Source: an uncultured Bacteroidales bacterium
Lineage (GTDB): Bacteria > Bacteroidota > Bacteroidia > Bacteroidales > Marinilabiliaceae
Direction of reading: 5' to 3'
Assembly (NCBI GenBank): GCA_934717675.1
Contig: CAKUYZ010000051.1
Coordinates: 1-12,589, forward strand
Length of the DNA stretch: 12,589 nucleotides
Shown here: positions 1-8,530 of the stretch, one piece after another
Position numbering within the stretch: the stretch's first letter is position 1
How the letters are laid out: each line of letters begins with the position of its first letter
Program-made: the position numbers and the translations under genes
The notes under the pieces: model-generated
What the model was told of the DNA's origin: nothing
Database searches by the model: none
Seen by the model: the letters and a program-made list of their open reading frames with translations, nothing else

Positions 1-12
1 CTACTAAGGTTT

Positions 13-47
13 ACGGCCTCTCGGTTCTCGCCGAGAGGCCGTTTTTT
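13..47 (+). terminator. Intrinsic terminator of an upstream rightward gene
   Basis: A perfect 11-bp GC-rich stem (14-24 pairing with 31-41, six-base loop 25-30, plus one flanking A-T pair at 13/42) is followed by a run of six T at 42-47. This is a textbook Rho-independent terminator reading rightward. The gene it serves lies before the window. A TAA at 5-7 could be that gene's stop codon, but this cannot be shown from the window. Confidence 0.88.
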
Positions 48-86
48 GTCCTCACTTCATCAAAAAAACAGCTCCAGCTTTCGCAC

Positions 87-132
87 AAAAAGCATCGGTG
101 ACAACGGGAGGCCACCCTCCCATTGCCACCGA
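87..132 (-). terminator. Intrinsic terminator of the kinase-branching enzyme unit
   Basis: Read on the minus strand, a long imperfect stem forms from three blocks: 95-100 with 127-132, 102-104 with 123-125, and 106-111 with 116-121. Single mismatches separate the blocks and the loop is four bases. Five T (87-91) follow three bases after the stem on the minus strand. It lies about 27 bases past the stop codon of the branching enzyme gene, so it probably ends that operon. Confidence 0.75.
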
Positions 133-158
133 CAGTTTACGGCGCAGGCCTAAGCCCA

Positions 159-2159
159 CTATCTTATGTGGACAATGTCCTTCCTTTTCAAGATCATTGC
201 CGAGCGGCTAGGCAGATATAAGCGCAAAACGTCTTGATCTCCAAGCCTCTGGGTATAGAAGACGAAGAACATGTCATTTCGGTCAAACCCGCCAAAACGC
301 CCCTCGTCGGTCGAGAGGACTATGCTGTACCGCCCCGCCGGTACCGGGATGCCGTAGTCGGTGTAAGACGTAGACGGACTGAAGTTGAACACCAGCAGAT
401 AGTCTCCGCGGCCAAAAGCCAAGACCTGCGTCGGGTCATAGTCATAATACCGATACGGGTAGCTGGGCTCTGGCAATTGCTTGAACACCTCTATCATCTC
501 TCGCTCAAAGTCTTGCAAGAAATGGTAGCGCAGATAGTCCGCCTTGGCCAGGCTCCACTGCCTGCGGGCATATTTGTAGCTCCAGCCATTACCCTCGCGC
601 GGGAAGTCAATCCACTCCGGGTGACCAAACTCGTTGCCCATAAACGTGAGGTAACCGCCCGTGGCCGTGAAGAGGGTGACGAGGCGTATCATCTTGTGAA
701 GAGCCATGCCGCGGTCCACGACCATATTTTGGCTCTCGAGGTTCATGCTCGTATACATCTCCTTGTCCATCAGGCGGAAGATGATGGTTTTGTCTCCCAC
801 CAGTGCCTGGTCGTGGCTCTCGGCATAGTTTATGACCTTCTCCTCGGGGCGGTGGAGCTGCAACTCATAGAAAATCTTGCCCACGGGCCATTTCTCATCC
901 GGCACCTCCTTGATGAGCTTAATCCAATAGTCCGGGATGCCCATTGAGAGGCGATAGTCAAACCCCACGCCGCAGGCCTCAAAAGGCCCCGCGATGCCTG
1001 GGTATCCGCTCATCTCCTCGGCAATGGTGATGGCGTCGGGCCGCAGCTGATGGATGAGCATATTGGCCATCATGAGGTAACTTATGGCGTCCTCGTCCTC
1101 ATTTGCCCTGAAATAGTCGGCATATTCCGTGAAGTCCTTGCCAAGGCCATGGTCATAATAGAGCATGCTCGTGACGCCGTCAAAACGGAAGCCGTCAAAG
1201 TGATACTCTTCCAGCCACCAACGGCAGTTTGAGAGCAGGAAGCGGAGCGTCTCCGTCTTGCCATAGTTGAAGCAGCGGCTGTCCCATGCGGGGTGGTTGC
1301 CGCGCTCGCCGTAGTGAAAATACAGGTCGGTGGAGCCATCGAGCCTCGATATGCCCTCATTCTCGTTCTTCACGGCGTGAGAGTGCACAATGTCCATCAC
1401 CACGGCAATGCCGTTGGCGTGCGCCTCGTCAATCAGCCTCTTCAAGTCCTCGGGCTTGCCAAAGCGGCTGCTGGCGGCGAAGAAACTGGAGACGTGGTAA
1501 CCGAAGCTGCCGTAATATGGATGCTCCTGGATGGCCATGAGCTGCAGGGTGTTATAGCCCATCTCCACGACATGGGGCAGCACGTTGCGACGGAAGTCAT
1601 CATATGTGGCAATGCCCTCTTTCTCGCCGCTCATGCCTATGTGGGCCTCATAGATCAGCCTGGGGCCGGGGGCCACCTTGAAGTCGCCATCGGTCCACGG
1701 GAAAGGCTTGAAGTCCCACGCCTGGGCGTCAAACACTTTGGTCTCTTCGTTCTGCACCACGCGGCCAATGTAGGCCGGGATGCGCTCGCCCTGACCGCCC
1801 GTCCAGTGGACAGACATCTTGAACTTGTCCCCGTGGCGGATGACGCCGTCTGGGATGCTTATCTCCCAATTGCCGAACTCCAGTCTCTTCATCCTGAAGC
1901 GCTCATCCTCTTTCCACCCAGAGAACGGGCCAATGACAAAAATATCCGTCGCTCCTGGCGCCCACTCGCGCAGCGTCCAGGCGTCTCCCCTGTGGTGCAT
2001 GCCGTAATAGTCATACGCCTTGGCAAAGTCGTCCAGCGGCCCGCAGGTGTCCTTGATGTCCTCTAGCCGAGCTATGGTCTTGGCCCTTCTGCTCTCCAAG
2101 ATTTGGGCATAGGGCTCCAGATATTTGTCTGTCTTGTATATTGGCAACTGTTGGGTCAT
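159..2159 (-). CDS. glgB: 1,4-alpha-glucan branching enzyme, eukaryotic-type GH13
   Basis: This cytoplasmic enzyme cuts an alpha-1,4 glucan chain and rejoins it through an alpha-1,6 bond, making the branches of glycogen. The 666 residues run in the expected order: an N-terminal CBM48-like beta domain (about 60-150, with WAPGA and GPFSGW), a GH13 barrel (about 165-540) and a C-terminal all-beta domain (about 560-660). Four GH13 regions are visible: MDIVHSH (255-261), GFRFDGV with predicted nucleophile D327, AEEMSG with predicted acid/base E381, and ESHD with D450. The AEEMSG and NYAESHDQ forms resemble plant and animal branching enzymes (GBE1 type) rather than the E. coli GlgB subtype. The gene starts four bases after the stop of the upstream histidine kinase gene, so it is probably co-transcribed and translationally coupled with it. 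A terminator follows at 87-132. It appears complete. Confidence 0.95.
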   Translation of the reverse strand: MTQQLPIYKTDKYLEPYAQILESRRAKTIARLEDIKDTCGPLDDFAKAYDYYGMHHRGDAWTLREWAPGATDIFVIGPFSGWKEDERFRMKRLEFGNWEISIPDGVIRHGDKFKMSVHWTGGQGERIPAYIGRVVQNEETKVFDAQAWDFKPFPWTDGDFKVAPGPRLIYEAHIGMSGEKEGIATYDDFRRNVLPHVVEMGYNTLQLMAIQEHPYYGSFGYHVSSFFAASSRFGKPEDLKRLIDEAHANGIAVVMDIVHSHAVKNENEGISRLDGSTDLYFHYGERGNHPAWDSRCFNYGKTETLRFLLSNCRWWLEEYHFDGFRFDGVTSMLYYDHGLGKDFTEYADYFRANEDEDAISYLMMANMLIHQLRPDAITIAEEMSGYPGIAGPFEACGVGFDYRLSMGIPDYWIKLIKEVPDEKWPVGKIFYELQLHRPEEKVINYAESHDQALVGDKTIIFRLMDKEMYTSMNLESQNMVVDRGMALHKMIRLVTLFTATGGYLTFMGNEFGHPEWIDFPREGNGWSYKYARRQWSLAKADYLRYHFLQDFEREMIEVFKQLPEPSYPYRYYDYDPTQVLAFGRGDYLLVFNFSPSTSYTDYGIPVPAGRYSIVLSTDEGRFGGFDRNDMFFVFYTQRLGDQDVLRLYLPSRSAMILKRKDIVHIR

Positions 2160-2163
2160 CTCT

Positions 2164-3483
2164 CTAAAGTTTTTCGGTGGGGATGGAGAAGTAGAAGCAG
2201 GCTCCGGCCTTGTACGTTTTGTCTAGCCAAATCCGGCCGTTGGCCAGCATCAGATATTTGCGGGCCACCGCCAGGCCAATGCCCTTGCCGTGGCTCGCAT
2301 CTTCGTCTTTGGCGGTCATGGGCGACGAGTCGAACATGTCGAATATCTTGTCCTCATCGCCAAGCTTGATGCCAGGCCCCGTGTCCGTGACGCAAAACGT
2401 GGCCTCCTTGTGGTTGATGGTGTAAGATATTGAAATCTTGCCCGTCATTGTGTAGCGGCAGGCGTTGTCCATTATCTGGCACATGACCTTAGATATTATC
2501 TCGTCGCTGTTCCAAATGGTGTCATTGGGGGCTTCGAGGGCGAAGGTGGTCTCAATGGTCACGTCTTTGCCCATCTTCCGCAGCACGTCTTGATACTTCA
2601 TCTTGATCTTGGTCAGCAGCTCGTTGAGCTGCACAGGGCAGGCGGGCTTGAGCATATAGCTGCTCTGGAGTTTTGAGATCTCTATGAGGTTGTCAATGAC
2701 ATTGAGCAGCTGATGGCTGTTTTGCTTCACAATCTCCACGAACTTCTTCCTCTCCTCTGGGTCGGTGGTCTGCTCCAAAAGATCTATGAAACCAATTATC
2801 ACGTTCATGGGCGTGCGGATCTCGTGGCTGAGGTTGGTCAGAAAGATGCTCTTCAGCTCGCGGCTCTCCATAGTTTGCTCCTGCTCTTTGCGCAGGTCGG
2901 CATTCATCACCTCAATGTTCTGGTTCAGCGAGGCTATCCTCTGCTCGCATTGGCGCACGTCTTGCCGCAGCTTCACGCACCGGATCTCGGCCTCCAGCAG
3001 CGGGGCCATAAGGTGTAGCAGGCGCGTCTTGCTGTCCAACCCCGTCAGCGTGTCGGTCGATATGCCGAGCAAAATCCCGGTGAGCATGTTGCGGTCGTTC
3101 TTGACCGGCACCGAGATGAAGCCCGTGCCGCCAATTATGTTGAACGGCAAGGCGGCCAGGGCGGCCGCGGCGTCGGCGCTGGCCGTGGGCTGAGCGTGAG
3201 TCCAGGTGAAAGTGGTGCCGCGCTGGCACATGCTCCTGTCCGACGACTCTATGACCATAAACTTGTTTGGACTCGTCTGTTTCTGGCAAAGAGCCATGAC
3301 GTGGCAATGGGTCATGGCGGCCATGTCCTCCAGTCTTTTGGGGAGGTCGTTATATCCGACCGACGACAACAGGGCCTTGACATCGGCCAAGTTGCCGTCC
3401 ACAAACTCGGCCACCGACGCATAGCCTGCCTGCGCGCCGCCCGCATGGGGCTTCTTTCGGCCGAAGAGTGATTTAAATAACAT
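2164..3483 (-). CDS. Soluble sensor histidine kinase, GAF-like N-terminal region
   Basis: The 439-residue product has a full kinase core. The H-box NLSHEIRTPMN carries the phosphoacceptor H220, followed by a dimerisation helix to about 275. The ATPase domain shows an N-box (QIMDNACRY, N340), G1 (DTGPG, 367-371), an F-box (IFDMFDSS) and G2 (GKGIG, 399-403). No signal peptide or membrane segment is seen, so it should sense a cytoplasmic cue. Residues about 35-165 resemble a GAF fold in length and pattern, but this is only an inference. A heptad-like stretch (about 165-215) probably links it to the kinase. The sensor region contains an HCH triad (59-61) plus C66 and C86. No receiver domain and no response regulator gene lie nearby, so its partner is unknown. 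The start at 3483 sits about 17 bases from a predicted transcription start. It heads an operon with glgB. Confidence 0.9.
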   Translation of the reverse strand: MLFKSLFGRKKPHAGGAQAGYASVAEFVDGNLADVKALLSSVGYNDLPKRLEDMAAMTHCHVMALCQKQTSPNKFMVIESSDRSMCQRGTTFTWTHAQPTASADAAAALAALPFNIIGGTGFISVPVKNDRNMLTGILLGISTDTLTGLDSKTRLLHLMAPLLEAEIRCVKLRQDVRQCEQRIASLNQNIEVMNADLRKEQEQTMESRELKSIFLTNLSHEIRTPMNVIIGFIDLLEQTTDPEERKKFVEIVKQNSHQLLNVIDNLIEISKLQSSYMLKPACPVQLNELLTKIKMKYQDVLRKMGKDVTIETTFALEAPNDTIWNSDEIISKVMCQIMDNACRYTMTGKISISYTINHKEATFCVTDTGPGIKLGDEDKIFDMFDSSPMTAKDEDASHGKGIGLAVARKYLMLANGRIWLDKTYKAGACFYFSIPTEKL

Positions 3484-3506
3484 CTCGCGCTCTTATAACT
3501 TATTCA

Positions 3507-3537
3507 CAAATGTAATAATAATTACCGATGCCGTAAA
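3507..3537 (-). promoter_or_regulatory. Bacteroidetes-type promoter for the kinase-glgB unit
   Basis: On the minus strand TACATTTG (3514-3507) fits the -7 consensus TAnnTTTG. TTTA (3537-3534) lies 19 bases upstream, one base off the -33 consensus TTTG. The predicted transcription start near 3500 leaves a leader of about 17 bases before the kinase ATG. Confidence 0.55.
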
Positions 3538-3571
3538 CGCCCCGTCGCCGTCCCGCATCCTCTTTTTTCAT

Positions 3572-3579
3572 TATCTTTG
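3572..3579 (+). promoter_or_regulatory. -7 element of the lepA promoter
   Basis: TATCTTTG matches the Bacteroidetes -7 consensus TAnnTTTG and is followed by CGC, as in the secDF promoter. No clear TTTG -33 box lies 19-21 bases upstream. The predicted transcript would start near 3585, giving a leader of about 35 bases. Confidence 0.6.
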
Positions 3580-3620
3580 CGCACATTGTCTTTTTCAGTG
3601 CAACTCACGACCACACAAGG

Positions 3621-5411
<1,791 letters not shown>

Positions 5412-5440
5412 GGCCACGCCGAACGGGCGCAGGCAAAAAG

Positions 5441-5483
5441 AAAAAAAGGCCTCGGCGGACGCCTGTCCGCCGAGGCCTTTTTT
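5441..5483. terminator. Bidirectional terminator between lepA and purE
   Basis: A perfect 13-bp GC stem (5448-5460 with 5465-5477, four-base loop) is flanked by seven A on the left (5441-5447) and six T on the right (5478-5483). It therefore works as an intrinsic terminator in both directions: for lepA, 30 bases past its stop, and for purE, 21 bases past its stop. Confidence 0.93.
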
Positions 5484-5503
5484 CTTCGTTACCGCAACGG
5501 GTG

Positions 5504-6019
5504 TCAGTTCGTCTTGAACTTCCACTCCTTGCGCTGCGCCAGCTCGGCGTTCGCCTTCTCAATCTTTTTCTCCAGGCCGGCCTTGAAAGCCACAATCTTC
5601 CTCGCGGCCTCGGCATCGCCAGTGGCAATGATCTGGAGCGCCAATATGGCCGCGTTTTGCGCCGCATTGAGCCCCACCGTGGCCACGGGGATGCCCGGAG
5701 GCATCTGTATCATGGAGAGCATGGAGTCCCACCCGTCCATTGAGATGGAGGCCTTCACCGGCACGCCCACCACCGGCAGCGGCGTGGCCGCCGCAATCAC
5801 GCCCGGCAGGTGGGCGGCGCCGCCAGCGGCGGCTATGATGACTTTCACGCCCCTCTGCGCCGCGCCCTCCGCAAAGGCAAGGACCTGATGGGGCGTGCGA
5901 TGGGCCGAGAGGGCGTTAACCTCAAACGGGATCTCCTGCTGCTCCAGGAAATTAAGGGCAGGCTCCATGACCGGGAGATCCGACGTGGAGCCCATGATGA
6001 TGCTGATGACAGGTTTCAT
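5504..6019 (-). CDS. purE: N5-carboxyaminoimidazole ribonucleotide mutase
   Basis: Class I PurE moves the carboxyl group of N5-CAIR to give CAIR in de novo purine synthesis. It acts in the cytoplasm, normally as an octamer. The 171 residues show the nucleotide-binding GSTSDLP (10-16), SAHRTP (38-43) with the catalytic-loop histidine, AAGGAAHLPG (64-73) and the SMIQMPPGIPVATV segment typical of class I. The C-terminus carries a lysine- and glutamate-rich helix. The start at 6019 gives the usual MxPxISIIMGSTSD beginning. No purK or other pur gene sits next to it in the window. It diverges from the purine-salvage gene hpt. A weak -7-like sequence (TAACTTTA, minus strand, 6057-6050) is the only promoter candidate seen. 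Confidence 0.96.
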   Translation of the reverse strand: MKPVISIIMGSTSDLPVMEPALNFLEQQEIPFEVNALSAHRTPHQVLAFAEGAAQRGVKVIIAAAGGAAHLPGVIAAATPLPVVGVPVKASISMDGWDSMLSMIQMPPGIPVATVGLNAAQNAAILALQIIATGDAEAARKIVAFKAGLEKKIEKANAELAQRKEWKFKTN

Positions 6020-6049
6020 TGTCTACGTTCGCTTTTCATTTTGTCTTCG

Positions 6050-6057
6050 TAAAGTTA
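6050..6057 (-). promoter_or_regulatory. Possible -7 element for purE
   Basis: TAACTTTA on the minus strand differs by one base from TAnnTTTG and lies 31 bases before the purE start. No matching -33 box is found at 19-21 bases, so this is a weak call. Confidence 0.3.
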
Positions 6058-6100
6058 TTTTATTACCGCCGATTTTAGCAGCACTCAAAATAAAAATTCA

Positions 6101-6108
6101 TACTTTTG
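6101..6108 (+). promoter_or_regulatory. -7 element of the hpt promoter
   Basis: TACTTTTG fits TAnnTTTG exactly. No convincing -33 TTTG is present at the usual spacing. The predicted transcription start near 6113-6115 lies immediately before the hairpin at 6119-6151. Confidence 0.55.
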
Positions 6109-6118
6109 CCCATCGTTA

Positions 6119-6151
6119 GGCGGCCTGCGGACGGATGGCCCGCAAGCCGCC
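6119..6151 (+). promoter_or_regulatory. GC-rich stem-loop in the hpt leader
   Basis: Six pairs (6119-6124 with 6146-6151), one C-A mismatch and five pairs (6126-6130 with 6140-6144) close a nine-base loop (6131-6139). The loop contains an ATG (6135-6137) in frame with hpt. No T-run follows, so it is not an intrinsic terminator. Its place at the predicted 5' end suggests an mRNA-stabilising or translational control element. The function is inferred. Confidence 0.5.
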
Positions 6152-6179
6152 CGACCTCAAAACATTGCGCATAAGACAA

Positions 6180-6716
6180 ATGGCAAGAGTCACCATCCTA
6201 GACAAACAGTTCGAGACCTCATATCCCGAGGCGCAGATACAAGAGGCAGTGGCCAAAGTGGCCGAGGCCATAAACAAAGACCTCGACGGCAAAGACCCTC
6301 TCTTCCTTTGCGTCCTCAACGGCGCTTTTATGTTCGCCGCCGACCTCATGAAGAAGGTCAACATCTCGTCGCGGATCTCGTTTGTCAAACTCGCCTCATA
6401 CAGCGGCACCAAGTCCACCGGCGTCGTCAAGGAGCTCATTGGCCTCAATGAGAGCCTGGAGGGCCGCACGGTGGTCCTCATTGAGGATATTGTGGACACC
6501 GGGGTCACCATACAGATGCTCGTGGAGCAATGCAAGGCCAAGGGTGCGGCCGACGTGCGCGTGGCCACCATGCTCTTCAAGCCCGGCAGCTGCAAGCTGC
6601 CGACGAGGCCGGAATACGTCGGCCTGGAGATCCCCAACGACTTCATTGTGGGCTATGGCCTGGACTATGACGGCTACGGGCGCAACCTGCCAGAGATTCT
6701 GACGCTGGTACCGTAA
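6180..6716 (+). CDS. hpt: Hypoxanthine phosphoribosyltransferase
   Basis: This cytoplasmic salvage enzyme joins hypoxanthine (and usually guanine) to PRPP, giving IMP (or GMP). From the ATG at 6180 the product has 178 residues, a usual length. The PRPP-binding loop is IEDIVDTGVT (101-110). The purine-side and C-terminal motif is EIPNDFIVGYGLDYDGYGRN (150-169). The flexible-loop region is LASYSGTKSTG (71-81). An in-frame ATG at 6135 would add 15 residues (MARKPPDLKTLRIRQ) that do not look like the family. It also lies in the loop of a strong hairpin, and the next ATG begins MARVTILDKQFE, like other Bacteroidales Hpt proteins, so I chose 6180. The gene leads a rightward cluster with adk 52 bases later, with no terminator between them. 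Both genes handle purine nucleotides. Confidence 0.95.
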   Translation: MARVTILDKQFETSYPEAQIQEAVAKVAEAINKDLDGKDPLFLCVLNGAFMFAADLMKKVNISSRISFVKLASYSGTKSTGVVKELIGLNESLEGRTVVLIEDIVDTGVTIQMLVEQCKAKGAADVRVATMLFKPGSCKLPTRPEYVGLEIPNDFIVGYGLDYDGYGRNLPEILTLVP

Positions 6717-6768
6717 GCGGAAGCCTGCCAAAACGCAAGAAAAACATACTACATAACCTTCAATAGAA

Positions 6769-7341
6769 ATGTTGAACATTGTCATTTTTGGCCCCCCAGG
6801 ATCTGGCAAGGGCACACAGAGTGAGAACCTTATCAAGGAATACAACCTCGCACACATATCCACCGGAGACCTCCTCCGCAAGGAGATCAGCACCAACACC
6901 CAGCTCGGGGCTCTGGCCAAGAGCCATATGGACAAGGGCGAGCTCGTGCCGGACGAGGTCATCATTGGCATGATAGACTCCTACCTTGACAAGATGGGCA
7001 AGGTCAACGGCGTCATCTTCGACGGCTTCCCTCGCACCGTGGCCCAGGCGCAGGCCCTCAAGGATCTCCTCGCCACCTACAAGACGACCGTCAACGTCTG
7101 CCTCAACCTCGAGGTCCCCAACGACGAGCTGATAACCAGGCTCATAGAGCGCGGCAAGACCAGCGGACGCTCCGATGACAACCTCGAGACCATACAGAAG
7201 AGGCTCGTGACCTATGACGAGCAGACCAAACCCGTCCTCGACTTCTACAAGAAAGAGGGCGTGGCCGCCAACATCAAGGGCGTAGGCTCCATTGACGGCA
7301 TCTTCGCCGACATCAAGAAGGCCGTAGACGCAAGGAAATAA
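6769..7341 (+). CDS. adk: Adenylate kinase, short-LID form
   Basis: It interconverts ATP plus AMP and two ADP in the cytoplasm. The 190 residues contain the P-loop GPPGSGKGT (8-16), the AMP-binding segment STGDLLR (31-37), the DGFPRT motif (85-90) and a short LID (about RGKTSGRSDDN, 128-138) without zinc-binding cysteines. This marks it as the short-type enzyme rather than the long E. coli type. It lies between hpt and obg, an order commonly seen in Bacteroidales, and no terminator separates it from hpt. The start codon overlaps a 13-base palindrome (6768-6780), which is explained by the coding sequence for M-L-N-I. Confidence 0.97.
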   Translation: MLNIVIFGPPGSGKGTQSENLIKEYNLAHISTGDLLRKEISTNTQLGALAKSHMDKGELVPDEVIIGMIDSYLDKMGKVNGVIFDGFPRTVAQAQALKDLLATYKTTVNVCLNLEVPNDELITRLIERGKTSGRSDDNLETIQKRLVTYDEQTKPVLDFYKKEGVAANIKGVGSIDGIFADIKKAVDARK

Positions 7342-7416
7342 CCCTGCGCCACAGACCACGCAAACAACACACCCTGCCGTCCCCGCCCCTGGCAAAACAG
7401 AGGCAGGGCGACAGGG
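7342..7416 (+). other. Structured adk-obg intergenic segment with competing stems
   Basis: The 117-base gap (7342-7458) has repeated CCCTG and CAGGG blocks that can pair in several exclusive ways. These are 7342-7350 with 7407-7416 (nine pairs, one bulged A), 7372-7378 with 7402-7408 (seven pairs), and 7385-7391 with 7398-7404 (six pairs around one mismatch, six-base loop). No strong T-run follows. No -7 element with the TA was found before obg (only CACTTTG near 7431). It may be an RNA processing, attenuation or translation control site. The function is unproven. Confidence 0.35.
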
Positions 7417-7458
7417 TTTCCACTTTGTCTCACACTCCACAACCTTAACGCACACACC

Positions 7459-8463
7459 GTGGCATCTAACTTCGTAGACTACGTCAAAATATACTGCCGC
7501 TCCGGACACGGGGGGCCTGGCTCAGCACACCTGCGCCACGTCAAATATATTGAGAAAGGCGGGCCCGACGGCGGCGACGGCGGGCGCGGCGGCCACGTCA
7601 TCGTGCGCGGCAACAAGCAATTCTGGACCCTCATACACCTCAAGTTCGCACGCCACGTCTTCGCCGAAGACGGCGAGCGCGGAGGGCGCGAGCGCGCTTT
7701 CGGCCGCGACGGCAAAGACCAAGTGATAGAGGTGCCGCTCGGCACGGTGATCAAAAACGCCGACACGGGCGAGACGCTGTTTGAAATAACGCAAGACGGC
7801 GAGGAGAAAATATTGGCCAAAGGCGGGCGAGGAGGCCAAGGCAACTGGCACTTCCGCACATCCACGTTCCAGACACCGCGCTTCGCGCAGCCCGGCGAGG
7901 ACGGCGAGGAGCTGACAGCCATATTGGAGCTCAAGGTCCTTGCCGATGTCGGCCTCGTGGGCTTCCCCAACGCCGGCAAGTCCACCCTTCTCTCCGTGGT
8001 CTCGGCCGCCAAACCAGAGATTGCCGACTACCCGTTCACCACCCTCGTGCCCAACCTCGGCATTGTGTCATATCGTGACGGGCGCTCATTCTGCATGGCA
8101 GACATTCCCGGAATCATCGAGGGCGCGGCAGAGGGCAAGGGCTTAGGGCTAAGATTCTTACGGCACATTGAGCGAAACTCCATACTGCTGTTCCTCGTGC
8201 CGGCCGACACGGAAGACGTCTTGGCGGCGTACAACGTCCTGCTCGATGAGCTGAGACGGTACAACCCGCAGCTGCTGGACAAAGACCGCGTCTTGGCCGT
8301 CTCGAAAGCCGACCTGGTGACGGACGAGAACCGCGCCAAGATAGAGGCCCGGCTGCCGACCGACATCCCGACGGTCATCTTCTCCTCACACACGGGGCTA
8401 AACGTCTCGCAGCTGAAAGACATATTGTGGAGGGAGATGAACAAGCCCGCCGGGGAGGCCTGA
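7459..8463 (+). CDS. obgE: Obg-family GTPase involved in ribosome assembly
   Basis: Obg (CgtA) is an essential GTPase of the cytoplasm that joins the maturing 50S subunit and responds to guanine nucleotide pools. Residues 1-158 form the glycine-rich Obg fold (GGPDGGDGGRGGHV; KGGRGGQGN). The G domain carries G1 GFPNAGKS (168-175), the switch threonines in YPFTTL (191-196), G3 DIPG (215-218), G4 SKAD (282-285, where many GTPases have NKxD) and G5-like SSHTG (309-313). The 334-residue protein ends just after the G domain, so the C-terminal extension present in many Obg proteins is absent. The start is GTG at 7459, giving the conserved FVDYVKIY beginning; no ATG gives this N-terminus. It lies downstream of hpt and adk and may share their transcript. 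Confidence 0.96.
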   Translation: MASNFVDYVKIYCRSGHGGPGSAHLRHVKYIEKGGPDGGDGGRGGHVIVRGNKQFWTLIHLKFARHVFAEDGERGGRERAFGRDGKDQVIEVPLGTVIKNADTGETLFEITQDGEEKILAKGGRGGQGNWHFRTSTFQTPRFAQPGEDGEELTAILELKVLADVGLVGFPNAGKSTLLSVVSAAKPEIADYPFTTLVPNLGIVSYRDGRSFCMADIPGIIEGAAEGKGLGLRFLRHIERNSILLFLVPADTEDVLAAYNVLLDELRRYNPQLLDKDRVLAVSKADLVTDENRAKIEARLPTDIPTVIFSSHTGLNVSQLKDILWREMNKPAGEA

Positions 8464-8466
8464 CGC

Positions 8467-8498
8467 GGGGCGCGGCCGTCATTATGGGGCGCGGCCGC
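8467..8498 (+). repeat. 12-base direct repeat forming a possible weak terminator
   Basis: GGGGCGCGGCCG occurs twice, at 8467-8478 and 8486-8497. Because GCGGCCG is nearly self-complementary, 8472-8478 can also pair with 8492-8498 (seven GC pairs, 13-base loop). The sequence after it (TTTGTCTTT) is only partly T-rich, so termination after obg would be weak. The repeat ends directly at the -33 box of the secDF promoter. Confidence 0.5.
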
Positions 8499-8530
8499 TT
8501 TGTCTTTCCTAAATTGTTTTAATATCTTTG
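8499..8530 (+). promoter_or_regulatory. Consensus Bacteroidetes promoter of secDF
   Basis: TTTG (8499-8502), a 20-base spacer and TATCTTTG (8523-8530) match the housekeeping sigma consensus TTTG-N19/21-TAnnTTTG without mismatch. The predicted transcription start near 8536 gives an AT-rich leader of about 50 bases before the ATG at 8586. Confidence 0.8.

Noticed and set aside
1293..2066. 257-codon plus-strand open frame inside glgB
   Set aside because: Antisense shadow of the branching enzyme gene. The product has no family features, and glgB catalytic motifs fall in the overlapped strand.
6135..6179. Upstream ATG start for hpt
   Set aside because: The added 15 residues are not like the family N-terminus, and the ATG sits in a hairpin loop near the predicted transcript start. 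Kept only as an alternative start.
6768..6780. AATGTTGAACATT palindrome over the adk start codon
   Set aside because: The sequence is just the codons for M-L-N-I, a common adk beginning, so the symmetry is probably coincidental and too short to call an operator.
6760..7509. 249-codon minus-strand open frame covering adk
   Set aside because: Shadow of adk in GC-rich DNA. No recognisable domain and no promoter; the forward gene is certain.
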